This document shows, one piece after another, positions 1-8,291 of a stretch of 64,000 bases of DNA (positions are counted from its first letter, which is position 1; each line of letters begins with the position of its first letter). Both the position numbers and the translations under genes were made by a program. The stretch is from JBQTGK01 sp052400665. GTDB taxonomy: Bacteria; Bacteroidota; Bacteroidia; Bacteroidales; Marinifilaceae. The DNA lies in NCBI GenBank assembly GCA_052400665.1, contig JBQTGK010000003.1, one strand, 5' to 3'. The notes beneath the pieces are model-generated. The model searched no databases. It saw only the letters and a list, made by a program, of their open reading frames with translations, and was not told the origin of the DNA.

Positions 1-249
1 GCCATTTATGGTTGTTACCGACCAGATATGCAACGCATGATTCGTACCAATGGTTTTAAACTGATAGTCTATCCTCATGGAAAAGTTATGCGTTTGTATG
101 ATCTAAAAAACGATCCGAATGAAATGAACGATTTGGCAGTTAAGCCTGAGTATAAAAAGAAAATAAAAGAATTGTTTACAAAATTGGTGGCTCTTCAGAA
201 AGATATGGATGATCCGTTGGATTTGACTGAGGTTTTTCCTCAAGTATAA
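1..249 (+). CDS. Sulfatase, C-terminal fragment (cut by window edge)
   Basis: The reading frame is open from base 1, so this is the last 82 residues of a gene that starts outside the window. The tail contains a segment of the form RTNGFKLIVYPHGK followed by RLYDLKNDPNEMNDLA. That is the usual C-terminal end of formylglycine-dependent sulfatases of the alkaline phosphatase superfamily, where the strand is followed by 'LYDLxxDPxExxNLA'. The active-site CxPxR region is not in the window, so substrate and activity cannot be judged. Such enzymes are abundant in marine Bacteroidota that degrade sulfated glycans. The gene is followed by a hairpin terminator shared with the convergent blaR1-like gene. 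Confidence 0.8.
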   Translation, partial: AIYGCYRPDMQRMIRTNGFKLIVYPHGKVMRLYDLKNDPNEMNDLAVKPEYKKKIKELFTKLVALQKDMDDPLDLTEVFPQV

Positions 250-277
250 TTGAGACAAATTTTTTTGAATGAAAAAG

Positions 278-310
278 GAGCTTGAAATAACAATTCGAAG
301 CTCCTTTTTT
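278..310. terminator. Bidirectional hairpin terminator
   Basis: GGAGCTT (278-284) pairs with AAGCTCC (298-304). It is flanked by an A-run on the left and a T-run on the right, so it can end both the sulfatase gene on + and the M56 peptidase gene on -. Confidence 0.8.
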
Positions 311-329
311 ATTGTGATAAGTTCAAATT

Positions 330-2345
330 TTAAAATTCCAGTTCCATTGCATAATCAACCGGAACTTTTTTACCTCGCTGGGCACCAGGTTTCCAATTTT
401 TCATTTCCGAAGCAATTATTTTAGCAGCTTCGGCAGCTACTTCGTTCGATTTTTTTAGGATTTGAATATTCGTTACTTTTCCTTTTGGAGATATAGTGAA
501 TCCAACAGTTGCGCTTCCTTCTAGTTTTTTTCCTTCGAAAAAGAATTCTTCCTTCAGTTTATTTTCTTGTTTTTTTACATGTTGTGCTAATCCGTAAAAC
601 CCCTGTGGATATTGTGGCATATCTTCAACAATCACAAAAACTGGTTCGTCGCTTTCGGGATATTCAGGTGCTGTTGGTGGCGGTGGAGGAGGAATGTCTC
701 CTGCTTTTTTTAAATCTTTTGAAGAGATTCCAATTACTTCACGTTTCATGGTGAAATCAACATTTTTGATTCCTTCTCGAAAATCATTTTTGTTTAAAAT
801 ACTTTGGTAGCCTACAAATGAGGCAACTAATGTCAATTTCTTCATGTTTGAAATCTCAATTTCGTATTTTCCATCCCAATCAGAAACAGTTCCAATTGTA
901 GTACCTTTCACAACAATTGAAGTTCCTGGCATTGGATTTCCATTAACATCTTTTACAGTACCTGAAATTTTAAATACTTTCTGTTTTTCTTTGTTATCTT
1001 CAGAATCAACAGCTTTCATTATAAAGTCGTGTTTCCATTTGGATCCATTTGTTGATTTTAATGTAATGGTATTAGAAACCATTTCATAGTCTGGATGCGT
1101 AACAATTAGTCTAAAATCACCTTCGGCTGGCAATTCAAATTTATATTCACCATTAGCATTGGTAATGCTTTTTTTATTAGAGTCTTTTATGCTAACAGAG
1201 GCTTTCGAAATAGGATTGTTTTTCTTGTCTATAACCCTTCCTGTTAACTTTACAGTTTTAGATTTAATAAGTTTTTCACTTTTCTCTTTTTGTAATGTTT
1301 GTTTTGATGTATTCTTATTTGATATTTCGCGATTAATAGTGTTTTCTGTACTTTCGGTAGTTGTCTTATATGGAACTTTATAATTACTAAGATCAGAAAG
1401 TACTAAATCTTTTGTGCTGTTTTCGCTAGGCTTTACTGTTTTTAACTCTTTTTGTTCCTGCATTTTATATTCAGGTTGCGCAAAAGAGTACATCAATACT
1501 GCCAAAACGGGTAGAAGCCATATCATTCGATACAATTTTCGTTTCGAAGTTTTTTCTTTCGTCATCATTTTAAATCGGGTTGGGCCGAGGGCAAAATTAA
1601 GGTTATTGGCCAGACCAATAACTTTAGTGCCTATTAGCTGGTTAATTAATAATGCCTGATACCTGACTGGTGATTGGCCCCGGGATAATACACCTTTGTC
1701 GGCCAGGTATTCATGGTTTTGTTTAATTGCACGTTCAAACAGCCAAATAAATGGGTTGAACCAAAATAATACTGTTAACAGCTCTATGATGAACAAATCG
1801 ATCCAATGGCGCTCTTGAATGTGCACTTTTTCATGAGTTAAAATGTCATTAATATCGTTTTGCTTAAAATATTCGGGATGAATTAATATTCTGTTAAAAA
1901 ATGAGAATGGCATTTTGTAAATTGTATTCTCATGCAACAGGCAATCTTCAACTTTTTTAGGTGTTGTTTTATAAATAATCTGTATAGGTTTCCACGATTG
2001 AATAATTAGTCGTAGCAGAACAAATAGTAGTCCTAAGACATATAAGCCCCAAGCAATACTCCAAATGTTAATATTAAAAGCTTTTTTCTGATGAACTATA
2101 GTGCTTGAAATATTGCGTTGGAACTGATCAGTAAATTCAGAGCTTTGTAATGCTTGTGGGGCTGCAATTAAAACTTCATACCGAAGTGGAAAAGCAGCGC
2201 AAACTATAGCCAATATCACACTAACAATCAGAAAATAACGATTGGCCTTAAAATGTGTCATATTGCGCAATAACAACCAGTATAAAACATACATAATGCT
2301 TATGCTGACCGATGCTTTTAGCAGAAAGTCAAAATAAACATTCAT
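330..2345 (-). CDS. BlaR1-like M56 peptidase with carboxypeptidase-regulatory-like and TonB C-terminal domains
   Basis: This is a 671-residue membrane protein. The N-terminus has about four membrane segments (near residues 5-27, 37-55, 93-116 and 185-205), with the zinc-metallopeptidase motif HEKVH at 171-175, as in BlaR1/MecR1 (family M56). A further membrane segment near 274-290 leads out of the membrane. Two CarboxypepD_reg-like beta domains follow (about 367-440 and 463-530), then a proline-rich stretch and a TonB-type C-terminal domain (about 583-671). The gene lies 2 bp downstream of a BlaI-type repressor gene, the classic sensor-protease/repressor pair. By analogy the protease would inactivate the repressor after a cell-envelope signal. 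It has no penicillin-binding sensor domain, so the signal is not predictable; the beta domains and TonB tail replace it. Confidence 0.85.
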   Translation of the reverse strand: MNVYFDFLLKASVSISIMYVLYWLLLRNMTHFKANRYFLIVSVILAIVCAAFPLRYEVLIAAPQALQSSEFTDQFQRNISSTIVHQKKAFNINIWSIAWGLYVLGLLFVLLRLIIQSWKPIQIIYKTTPKKVEDCLLHENTIYKMPFSFFNRILIHPEYFKQNDINDILTHEKVHIQERHWIDLFIIELLTVLFWFNPFIWLFERAIKQNHEYLADKGVLSRGQSPVRYQALLINQLIGTKVIGLANNLNFALGPTRFKMMTKEKTSKRKLYRMIWLLPVLAVLMYSFAQPEYKMQEQKELKTVKPSENSTKDLVLSDLSNYKVPYKTTTESTENTINREISNKNTSKQTLQKEKSEKLIKSKTVKLTGRVIDKKNNPISKASVSIKDSNKKSITNANGEYKFELPAEGDFRLIVTHPDYEMVSNTITLKSTNGSKWKHDFIMKAVDSEDNKEKQKVFKISGTVKDVNGNPMPGTSIVVKGTTIGTVSDWDGKYEIEISNMKKLTLVASFVGYQSILNKNDFREGIKNVDFTMKREVIGISSKDLKKAGDIPPPPPPTAPEYPESDEPVFVIVEDMPQYPQGFYGLAQHVKKQENKLKEEFFFEGKKLEGSATVGFTISPKGKVTNIQILKKSNEVAAEAAKIIASEMKNWKPGAQRGKKVPVDYAMELEF

Positions 2346-2347
2346 AA

Positions 2348-2737
2348 TTATTCATTTTTATTGTGATCTTGTTTCATTTCTTTTTCGGCTTGTTTCATGA
2401 TGTTTTCTAAATCAGCAATATCCAAATCGTTTTCACGAGCAAAAAAACTGGCCATTTTTGGAAACGAACCGTTAAAATAATTCCTTAGCAATGATCCAAA
2501 CTGAACTTTTGTGTAATCAGCTTTGCTTACTTCCGGAGTAAAGAGTTTGGTATTGCCAATTTTACGATGTTTTACAAAACCTTTTTTTTCTAAAACACTT
2601 AATACTGTAGCAACTGTTGTATAAGCGGGTTTCGAATCATTAAAATTACCGATAACTTCTTTTACAGTTCCTTCTTGTAAGTTCCATAAAATCTGCATGA
2701 TTTGTTCTTCTGCCTTTGTAAGAGATTTAATATCCAT
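2348..2737 (-). CDS. BlaI/MecI/CopY family transcriptional repressor
   Basis: A 129-residue winged-helix protein. Its N-terminus, LTKAEEQIMQILW, and the following TVKEVIGNF and PAYTTVATVLSVLEKKG segments are hallmarks of the BlaI/MecI/CopY (Penicillinase_R) family. The C-terminal third is the dimerisation and cleavage-sensitive region of such repressors. It is the first gene of a two-gene operon with the M56 peptidase. Two palindromes just upstream (2758-2775 and 2791-2806) have the TACTA..TAGTA character of BlaI-family operators, which points to autoregulation. The targets beyond its own operon are not visible here. Confidence 0.92.
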   Translation of the reverse strand: MDIKSLTKAEEQIMQILWNLQEGTVKEVIGNFNDSKPAYTTVATVLSVLEKKGFVKHRKIGNTKLFTPEVSKADYTKVQFGSLLRNYFNGSFPKMASFFARENDLDIADLENIMKQAEKEMKQDHNKNE

Positions 2738-2757
2738 ATATGATTTTTATTATAATG

Positions 2758-2806
2758 CTACTACAAATGTAGTAGAAAATTTTTAAATACTACTATATAT
2801 ATAGTA
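2758..2806. promoter_or_regulatory. Two palindromic operators upstream of the BlaI-type repressor
   Basis: Positions 2758-2775 have 7-bp arms CTACTAC/GTAGTAG around AAAT. Positions 2791-2806, TACTATATATATAGTA, are a perfect 16-bp palindrome. A third half-site, ATAGTAGTAG, lies at 2821-2830. They sit 20-70 bp upstream of the repressor start, where BlaI-family proteins usually bind. Binding is inferred from position and symmetry. Confidence 0.7.
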
Positions 2807-3010
2807 AAAATTCTAATTTTATAGTAGTAGGATTCTGTAATGCCTAATTTTTAATCGTTTCATAGGTGTTTTGGCTTTGTCTTAATTTTTGTTTATCATC
2901 AATACTGTAAAAAAATACCTCTTATTTTATACTTAATGTACTGACTATATTATATTCTTGCATTACCTTTAGTGCGGTTTTCATAATTATAAAATATAAA
3001 TAAGAAACAA

Positions 3011-3625
3011 ATGAATAAATTACAATTGCTTACAGCTGTTGCTGTAATGGGATTATTGGCTTGTGGCTGTAATTCCAAATCGTCAAAATCGGATGGCAAC
3101 ACTAATAATGTGGTAAAACAAAGCAGTGATGTTTCTCAATTTTCTTTTGATAATGATCTGATTATGCAATCGGCTTTGGATGGAAAAATGGAAACAGTTA
3201 AGGAGGCGCTTGAGAATGGTTTTGATGTTAATTTTACAGACTCAAATAAACGTACGCCATTAATGTTAGCAGCGTACAACGGGCATTTTGATATTGTAAA
3301 ATTATTAATTGAGAATGGGGCAGACTTAAATAATATTGATAATGTGAATCGAACAGCTTTAATGTATGCATCAACGGGTTCGTTCGAACGAACAGTTGGG
3401 CTTTTATTGCAATCGGGTGCTAAGCCAAATATGGTTGATAGTGAAGAAAACTGGACTGCAGCAATGATGGCAGCATCCGAAGGTCAACTCGAAGTGCTTA
3501 AGGTATTAGTATCGTATGGTGCCGATTTAAAAATGGTAGATGTGGATAATGAATCTTCATTAGATTTTGCAATTGCTAATGGGCATCCTGAAGTGGCTGA
3601 ATATATTAAAACGCAAATTAAATAG
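3011..3625 (+). CDS. Ankyrin-repeat lipoprotein
   Basis: A 204-residue protein with a lipoprotein signal peptide ending in a lipobox-like LACGC near residue 20, followed by a polar Ser/Lys/Asn-rich linker. From about residue 50 to 200 it has four ankyrin-type repeats, for example RTPLMLAAYNGHFDIVKLLI and later RTALMYAS, WTAAMMAASEGQLEVLKVLV and SLDFAIANGHPEVAEYI. Ankyrin proteins bind other proteins, and the lipid anchor suggests action in the periplasm or at a membrane. The gene is monocistronic between the blaI promoter region and a shared terminator. No partner is evident. Confidence 0.88.
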   Translation: MNKLQLLTAVAVMGLLACGCNSKSSKSDGNTNNVVKQSSDVSQFSFDNDLIMQSALDGKMETVKEALENGFDVNFTDSNKRTPLMLAAYNGHFDIVKLLIENGADLNNIDNVNRTALMYASTGSFERTVGLLLQSGAKPNMVDSEENWTAAMMAASEGQLEVLKVLVSYGADLKMVDVDNESSLDFAIANGHPEVAEYIKTQIK

Positions 3626-3732
3626 TCGAATAGTCTTAAAGCTCGGATGTGTATGTAATTCGATATGGACTTAAAATTGAACAGCTAAACAACACAATCT
3701 AATGTTGTGAATTTTTTTAACATTATAAAAAA

Positions 3733-3757
3733 GGGATACGTTTCGGTATCCCTTTTA
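3733..3757. terminator. Bidirectional hairpin terminator
   Basis: GGGATAC (3733-3739) pairs with GTATCCC (3746-3752), with an A-run before and a T-run after. It lies between the convergent ankyrin lipoprotein and FKBP genes. Confidence 0.85.
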
Positions 3758-3783
3758 TTACAATCAATTTTAATAGGCTCTTA

Positions 3784-4608
3784 TTACTTTTTTTTCTCTA
3801 GCACCTCAACAAGATTGATATCGAAAATAAGTGCTTCGTTCGGACCAATTTTGTTATTACTACCTCTTTCACCATAAGCCAAATTAGCTGGTACGAACAA
3901 TCTCCATTCCGATCCTTCGGGCATTATTTGTAAAGCTTCGGTCCAGCCTTTAATTACACGATTAACAAAAAAGGAAGACGTGTCGCCGCGTTCTTTCGAG
4001 CTGTCAAAAACAGTACCGTCAATTAAAGTACCGTGATATACGCATTTAATTCTATCAGTTTTATTTGCTGTTTTTCCTGATCCTTGTTTTAGAATTTTAT
4101 ATTGTAATCCGCTATCCGTAACTCTTACTCCTTCGCGTTTTTTATTTTGTTCTAGAAAATTTTGACCTTTTTGCAAATTTACTTTAGCTAATTCTTTTCT
4201 TACTGAATCTTTTTCTGCCTTTTTCTGATTGAATATTTTTCTTAAATAAACATCGGCACTCATTTCAGAGAAATAAGATTTTCCGTACACATACTCATTT
4301 AAAAAGCCTTTGTAAAAAGCTTCCTCGTTAATGTTGCTAAACTGATCGGTTCTAAAATCAGAGTACTTTTTTTTCAATTGTGTTTTGGCAATAGCTTTTC
4401 CAAAGTGTATGCGATTAAGCGAATCAATTTGAAAAGGTGCTCTTTCAATGGTTTTCTTAAAATTGTTGGCCTCTATAAAACCTAAGGCATAACTTACACT
4501 ATCGGCAACTGTTGTAAAGTTCATTTTACCCGTACGGGGTACTTTTTTGCATGCATTAAAACACACAGTAGCAGCTAAAAAAGCAAGAATAAGACTACTT
4601 CTTTTCAT
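3784..4608 (-). CDS. FKBP-type peptidyl-prolyl cis-trans isomerase lipoprotein
   Basis: A 274-residue protein with a lipoprotein signal peptide (lipobox FNAC, Cys20). An N-terminal FKBP_N-like helical dimerisation region (about 30-160, beginning with DSVSYALGF) is followed by a C-terminal FKBP domain (about 165-270). The conserved segments YHGTLIDGTVFDSS, VIKGWTEALQIMPEG and FVPANLAYGERG are present. It resembles the periplasmic FkpA/Mip group, which catalyses proline isomerisation and acts as a chaperone for envelope proteins. It is monocistronic. The start is supported by the signal peptide directly after the Met. Confidence 0.93.
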   Translation of the reverse strand: MKRSSLILAFLAATVCFNACKKVPRTGKMNFTTVADSVSYALGFIEANNFKKTIERAPFQIDSLNRIHFGKAIAKTQLKKKYSDFRTDQFSNINEEAFYKGFLNEYVYGKSYFSEMSADVYLRKIFNQKKAEKDSVRKELAKVNLQKGQNFLEQNKKREGVRVTDSGLQYKILKQGSGKTANKTDRIKCVYHGTLIDGTVFDSSKERGDTSSFFVNRVIKGWTEALQIMPEGSEWRLFVPANLAYGERGSNNKIGPNEALIFDINLVEVLEKKK

Positions 4609-4951
4609 CAGTTAAAATTTTTATTTAAAATTTGGTTATTTTTTGCTTTGTAATCAGGAATCAGATTATGGAAATTTATGTGGGTATTTTCTGATTTTTA
4701 CAAGCGAAGCAAATTTATAAAATTGAAATAAAAAATAAAAAAATGAGCTGTTAAGATTTGTGCAAATTACTTTTTTAAGAATTATCTGTTTTAGATTATG
4801 TTTATTTGTAAAATATTGAAATTAATACTTTTAGTGTAAAACATATTAATTAAGAATTATATTCCGATATTTTTTTCTTTTTTAGTAGTAACTATTATTG
4901 CAATTAATACGTTTTAATAGGACTAATATGTAACTACATAACTAATCCCAA
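4609..4951. other. Intergenic region, 343 bp
   Basis: Very AT-rich divergent region between the FKBP gene (-) and the TPR histidine kinase gene (+). It should hold the promoters of both. I see no clear full TTG-N19-TAnnTTTG match, no hairpin and no ORF. Confidence 0.5.
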
Positions 4952-7015
4952 ATGAGATATATTTCCTTAATTATATTATTTTTTTGCTACAATCTGTTTG
5001 TTGCTCAGGCTCAGATTGATAGTTTGGAGAATTTGCTGTCTCAGAAAAATGGGCTTGAAAAGGTTAAAATTTTAAATGAGCTTTCTTATTCATATTATAA
5101 TTCTAATCCCGAAAAGGGAATTGAGCATGCAAAAGAAGCCTATGAAATTGCTTTTAAACTTGATAGTAAATCAGATTTGGCAAAATCATTGCAGAATTTA
5201 GGAATTAACTATTGGGCCGAAGGGGAACTTGATAAAGCTTTGGAATATTTCAATAAAGCATTACCGATGTATGTGGAATTAAAAGATTTTAGGGGAAAAG
5301 CATCAGTTTTAAGTTGTTTCGGAGTTGTCTATAAGAATTTATCTGATTTTGATAACTCCTTAGAATATTATTTTAAATCATTAGAGATATGTGAGCAGCG
5401 AAACTATACAGACATGAGTAGAAAGACTCTTGGAAATATTAGTTTGGTTTACCTCGGATTAAATAATTACGATAAGGCTTTAGCGTATATTCAGGAAGCA
5501 ATTTCTTTAAGAGATAGTTTAGGGGGCAATAAAATTCTTCCAGCTCATTTAAATACGATGGGACAAATTTATGAGGCTAAAAAGGATTATGACAATGCTC
5601 AGCTTTACTATAATAAATCTTTAAAAGAGAATATTAAAAATAATGATCAATATGGAGTTACAATTTGCTTGTATAATATAGGTAATGCTAAATTTTATTT
5701 GAAGAATTATGAAGAAGCAAAAATGTATTTTCAGAAATCACTTGCTGTAAGTTCAAAAATAAGCGACCAAATTGGGATATTATATGCAAACAAAAGTATC
5801 GGACTTGTTTGTGCGATTCAGGGAAAAAATAATTTAGCCTTATCATATTATGATAAGGCTAAAGATTTAGCAAAAACATTGAAAGCAAAAGAGCAACAAT
5901 TCGAACTTTACAGAAATTATTCTGATATATATAAATCGCAGGGGAACTATAAAAAAGCATTGGAATATTTTGAATTGTCTTCGTCTTTAAATGATAGTAT
6001 TTATAACGAAAAAAGTTCGAGACAAATTGCTGAAATGGAAACAAAATATGCAAGCCATAAAAAGGAAAAAGAAAATGAGTTGCTACGCAAAAATAGTAAG
6101 ATTCAAAATTTGGAAATTACGAAGCAAACACAATTTCGAAATGCAATAATAGTGTTGCTGGTGCTTGTTATATTACTTGTGTTTATTTTACTTAATCAAT
6201 TTAAGATAAAAAAAGATGCTAATGCGATTCTCTCCGAAAAAAATATGTTAGTGGAAAAACACAAATTGGAATTAGAGCAAAAAAATAAAATCTTAACTAA
6301 GCAGTTTGAGGAATTACAATTGTTAAATGCAACAAAAGATAAATTTTTTAAAATAATTTCTCACGATTTAAAAGGACCATTTAATAGCATTTTAGGCTTT
6401 TCCGATTTATTAAATACTGATTATAAATTGCTAAGCGATAAGGAAAGAATTGCTATGCTAAAAGAAATTGATAAATCTTCGAAATTTGCTTACGAGTTAC
6501 TATTGAATTTACTCACTTGGGCACAAGCTCAAATGAATGAAATAAAAATTAATAAGGAATTATTAAATCTTAAAGATTTAGTCGACACCACAGTTTCTCT
6601 TTATGGATTGAATGCCTCGTGTAAAAATATAGATATTGTTGTCGATGTGCCAGAATCTATTGTTTTGCCAATTGATGAACATACATCGATGATTTTTATG
6701 GGTAACCTTATAAATAACGCAATAAAATTTACACCCGATGGTGGTCTAATATCTATTACTACTACTTCTAAAGAAGATTATGTACAAATTCATATTCTTG
6801 ATACAGGTGTTGGAATGTCTCCAGAGGTCTTACAAAAGTTATTTAAGATAGATGAAAACATATCAACTGAGGGGACTAATAATGAAAAAGGAACTGGATT
6901 AGGTCTAATTTTGTGTAAAGAGTTTATTGAGCAAAATGAAGGGACCATTAGCGTGAAAAGTACAATAGGTAAAGGAAGTGAATTTATTATTACAATGCCT
7001 AAAAACAATGACTAA
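4952..7015 (+). CDS. TPR-repeat sensor histidine kinase
   Basis: A 687-residue protein. A signal peptide (1-20, ending VAQAQ) is followed by six or more tetratricopeptide repeats (about 30-370), a membrane helix near 397-417 rich in Leu/Val/Ile, and a coiled coil. A HisKA domain has H-box FFKIISHDLKGPFNSILGF with the phospho-accepting His near 471. A HATPase_c domain follows with N-box NLINNAIKFT and G-boxes DTGVGM and GTGLGLIL. The TPRs would sit in the periplasm and the kinase in the cytoplasm, a common Bacteroidota arrangement. No response regulator is adjacent, so it is an orphan kinase. Its kinase half closely resembles the cNMP-binding kinase at 57464. Confidence 0.92.
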   Translation: MRYISLIILFFCYNLFVAQAQIDSLENLLSQKNGLEKVKILNELSYSYYNSNPEKGIEHAKEAYEIAFKLDSKSDLAKSLQNLGINYWAEGELDKALEYFNKALPMYVELKDFRGKASVLSCFGVVYKNLSDFDNSLEYYFKSLEICEQRNYTDMSRKTLGNISLVYLGLNNYDKALAYIQEAISLRDSLGGNKILPAHLNTMGQIYEAKKDYDNAQLYYNKSLKENIKNNDQYGVTICLYNIGNAKFYLKNYEEAKMYFQKSLAVSSKISDQIGILYANKSIGLVCAIQGKNNLALSYYDKAKDLAKTLKAKEQQFELYRNYSDIYKSQGNYKKALEYFELSSSLNDSIYNEKSSRQIAEMETKYASHKKEKENELLRKNSKIQNLEITKQTQFRNAIIVLLVLVILLVFILLNQFKIKKDANAILSEKNMLVEKHKLELEQKNKILTKQFEELQLLNATKDKFFKIISHDLKGPFNSILGFSDLLNTDYKLLSDKERIAMLKEIDKSSKFAYELLLNLLTWAQAQMNEIKINKELLNLKDLVDTTVSLYGLNASCKNIDIVVDVPESIVLPIDEHTSMIFMGNLINNAIKFTPDGGLISITTTSKEDYVQIHILDTGVGMSPEVLQKLFKIDENISTEGTNNEKGTGLGLILCKEFIEQNEGTISVKSTIGKGSEFIITMPKNND

Positions 7016-7043
7016 AGGTTTTACAAGAAAATCTATTTGAGAT

Positions 7044-7989
7044 TGTATCGCAAAGAAAAATCCCGAACTTCGCTAAGTCCGGGATTTTCTCTAACCACTA
7101 TTTACTAACCTAAATCTAATCTATGAAAAAACTTTTTCTGTTTTTGTATGTAACAAATATAGCCTGTAAATTAGTTAATTGGATAAAAGAAAAGTTAAAG
7201 GATATTAAAAGAGAAAATTTAGAGAGCAGAAGATGCAAAAGTTGCATTAAAGTTACAATGTACCGCAAAGAAAAATCCCGAACTTCGCTAAGTCCGGGAT
7301 TTTCTCTAACCACTATTTACTAACCTAAATCTAATCTATGAAAAAACTTTTTCTGTTTTTGTATGTAACAAATGTAGCCTGTAAATTAGTTAATTGGATA
7401 AAAGAAAAGTTAAAGGATATTAAAAGAGAAAATTTAGAGAGCAGAAGACGCAAAAGTTGCATTAAAGTTATAATGTATCGAAAAGAAAAATCCCGAACTT
7501 CGTTAAGTCCGGGATTTTCTCTAACCACTATTTACTAACCTAAATCTAATCTATGAAAAAACTTTTTCTGTTTTTGTATGTAACAAATGTAGCCTGTAAA
7601 TTAGTTAATTGGATAAAAGAAAAGTTAAAGGATATTAAAAGAGAAAATTTAGAGAGCAGAAGATGCAAAAGTTGCATTAAAGTTACAATGTATCGCAAAG
7701 AAAAATCCCGAACTTCGCTAAGTCCGGGATTTTCTCTAACCACTATTTACTAACCTAAATCTAATCTATGAAAAAACTTTTTCTGTTTTTATATGTAACA
7801 AATGTAGCCTGTAAATTAGTTAATTGGATAAAAGAAAAGTTAAAGGATATTAAAAGAGAAAATTTAGAGAGCAGAAGACGCAAAAGTTGCATTAAAGTTA
7901 TAATGTATCGAAAAGAAAAATCCCGAACTTCGTTAAGTTCGGGATTTTCTCTAACCACTAACTACTAACCTAAATCTTTAATCTATGAA
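7044..7989 (+). repeat. 215-bp tandem repeat array with a terminator-like hairpin in each unit
   Basis: Four head-to-tail units of exactly 215 bp plus a partial fifth. Each has a hairpin CCCGAACTT-loop-AAGTCCGGG followed by TTTTCT; the hairpins begin at 7062, 7277, 7492, 7707 and 7922. Then come the box TCTAACCACTA and a conserved ATGAAAAAACTTTTTCTG. Units 1 and 3 share one set of variants (such as AGATGC and GTTACAATG) and units 2 and 4 another (AGACGC, GTTATAATG, CGTTAAG), so the array looks like a duplicated 430-bp dimer. The last hairpin is perfectly paired (AAGTTCGGG). Each unit has ORFs of about 65 residues on both strands, but the differences are mostly non-synonymous, so coding is doubtful. 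A run of small RNA genes each with its own terminator, or copies of a leader/attenuator, would fit. Confidence 0.9.
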
Positions 7990-8291
7990 TATACTACCTC
8001 TTTGTAGTATACTTTTAAAGGTATTACATTGATTAGTTAATATCTGAAAAGAATTGTTAAAAAACATTAAAAAATATTGATTCGTAGTTTGTTAGAGTGC
8101 ATATTTGTTTTCGGAAGAGTGATAGAAAAATGTATTCAGAAAAAATAATCTATTTTTTTTGTTTAGATTTTTAAGATATTGAGGCTGCAGTTTACGATTT
8201 CTTAATTTTTTAATAAGATTATGTACTCCATACTTCATTTAATTTATCTAATTTAGAAGCTTATCAAAAAAATAAATTTCGAAGTTATACC
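7990..8291. other. Intergenic region, 302 bp
   Basis: AT-rich sequence between the repeat array and the ABC transporter gene. It presumably holds the transporter promoter. No clear hairpin, ORF or promoter match was seen. Confidence 0.4.

Noticed and set aside
7123..7968. ORFs of about 65 residues on both strands in every unit of the repeat array (for example 7123-7323 on + and 7116-7313 on -)
   Set aside because: They arise from the repeat, run through the hairpin, have no good ribosome site, and differ between units mostly by non-synonymous changes.
7044..7989. CRISPR array
   Set aside because: Units are 215 bp and nearly identical over their whole length, with no variable spacers and no cas genes nearby.
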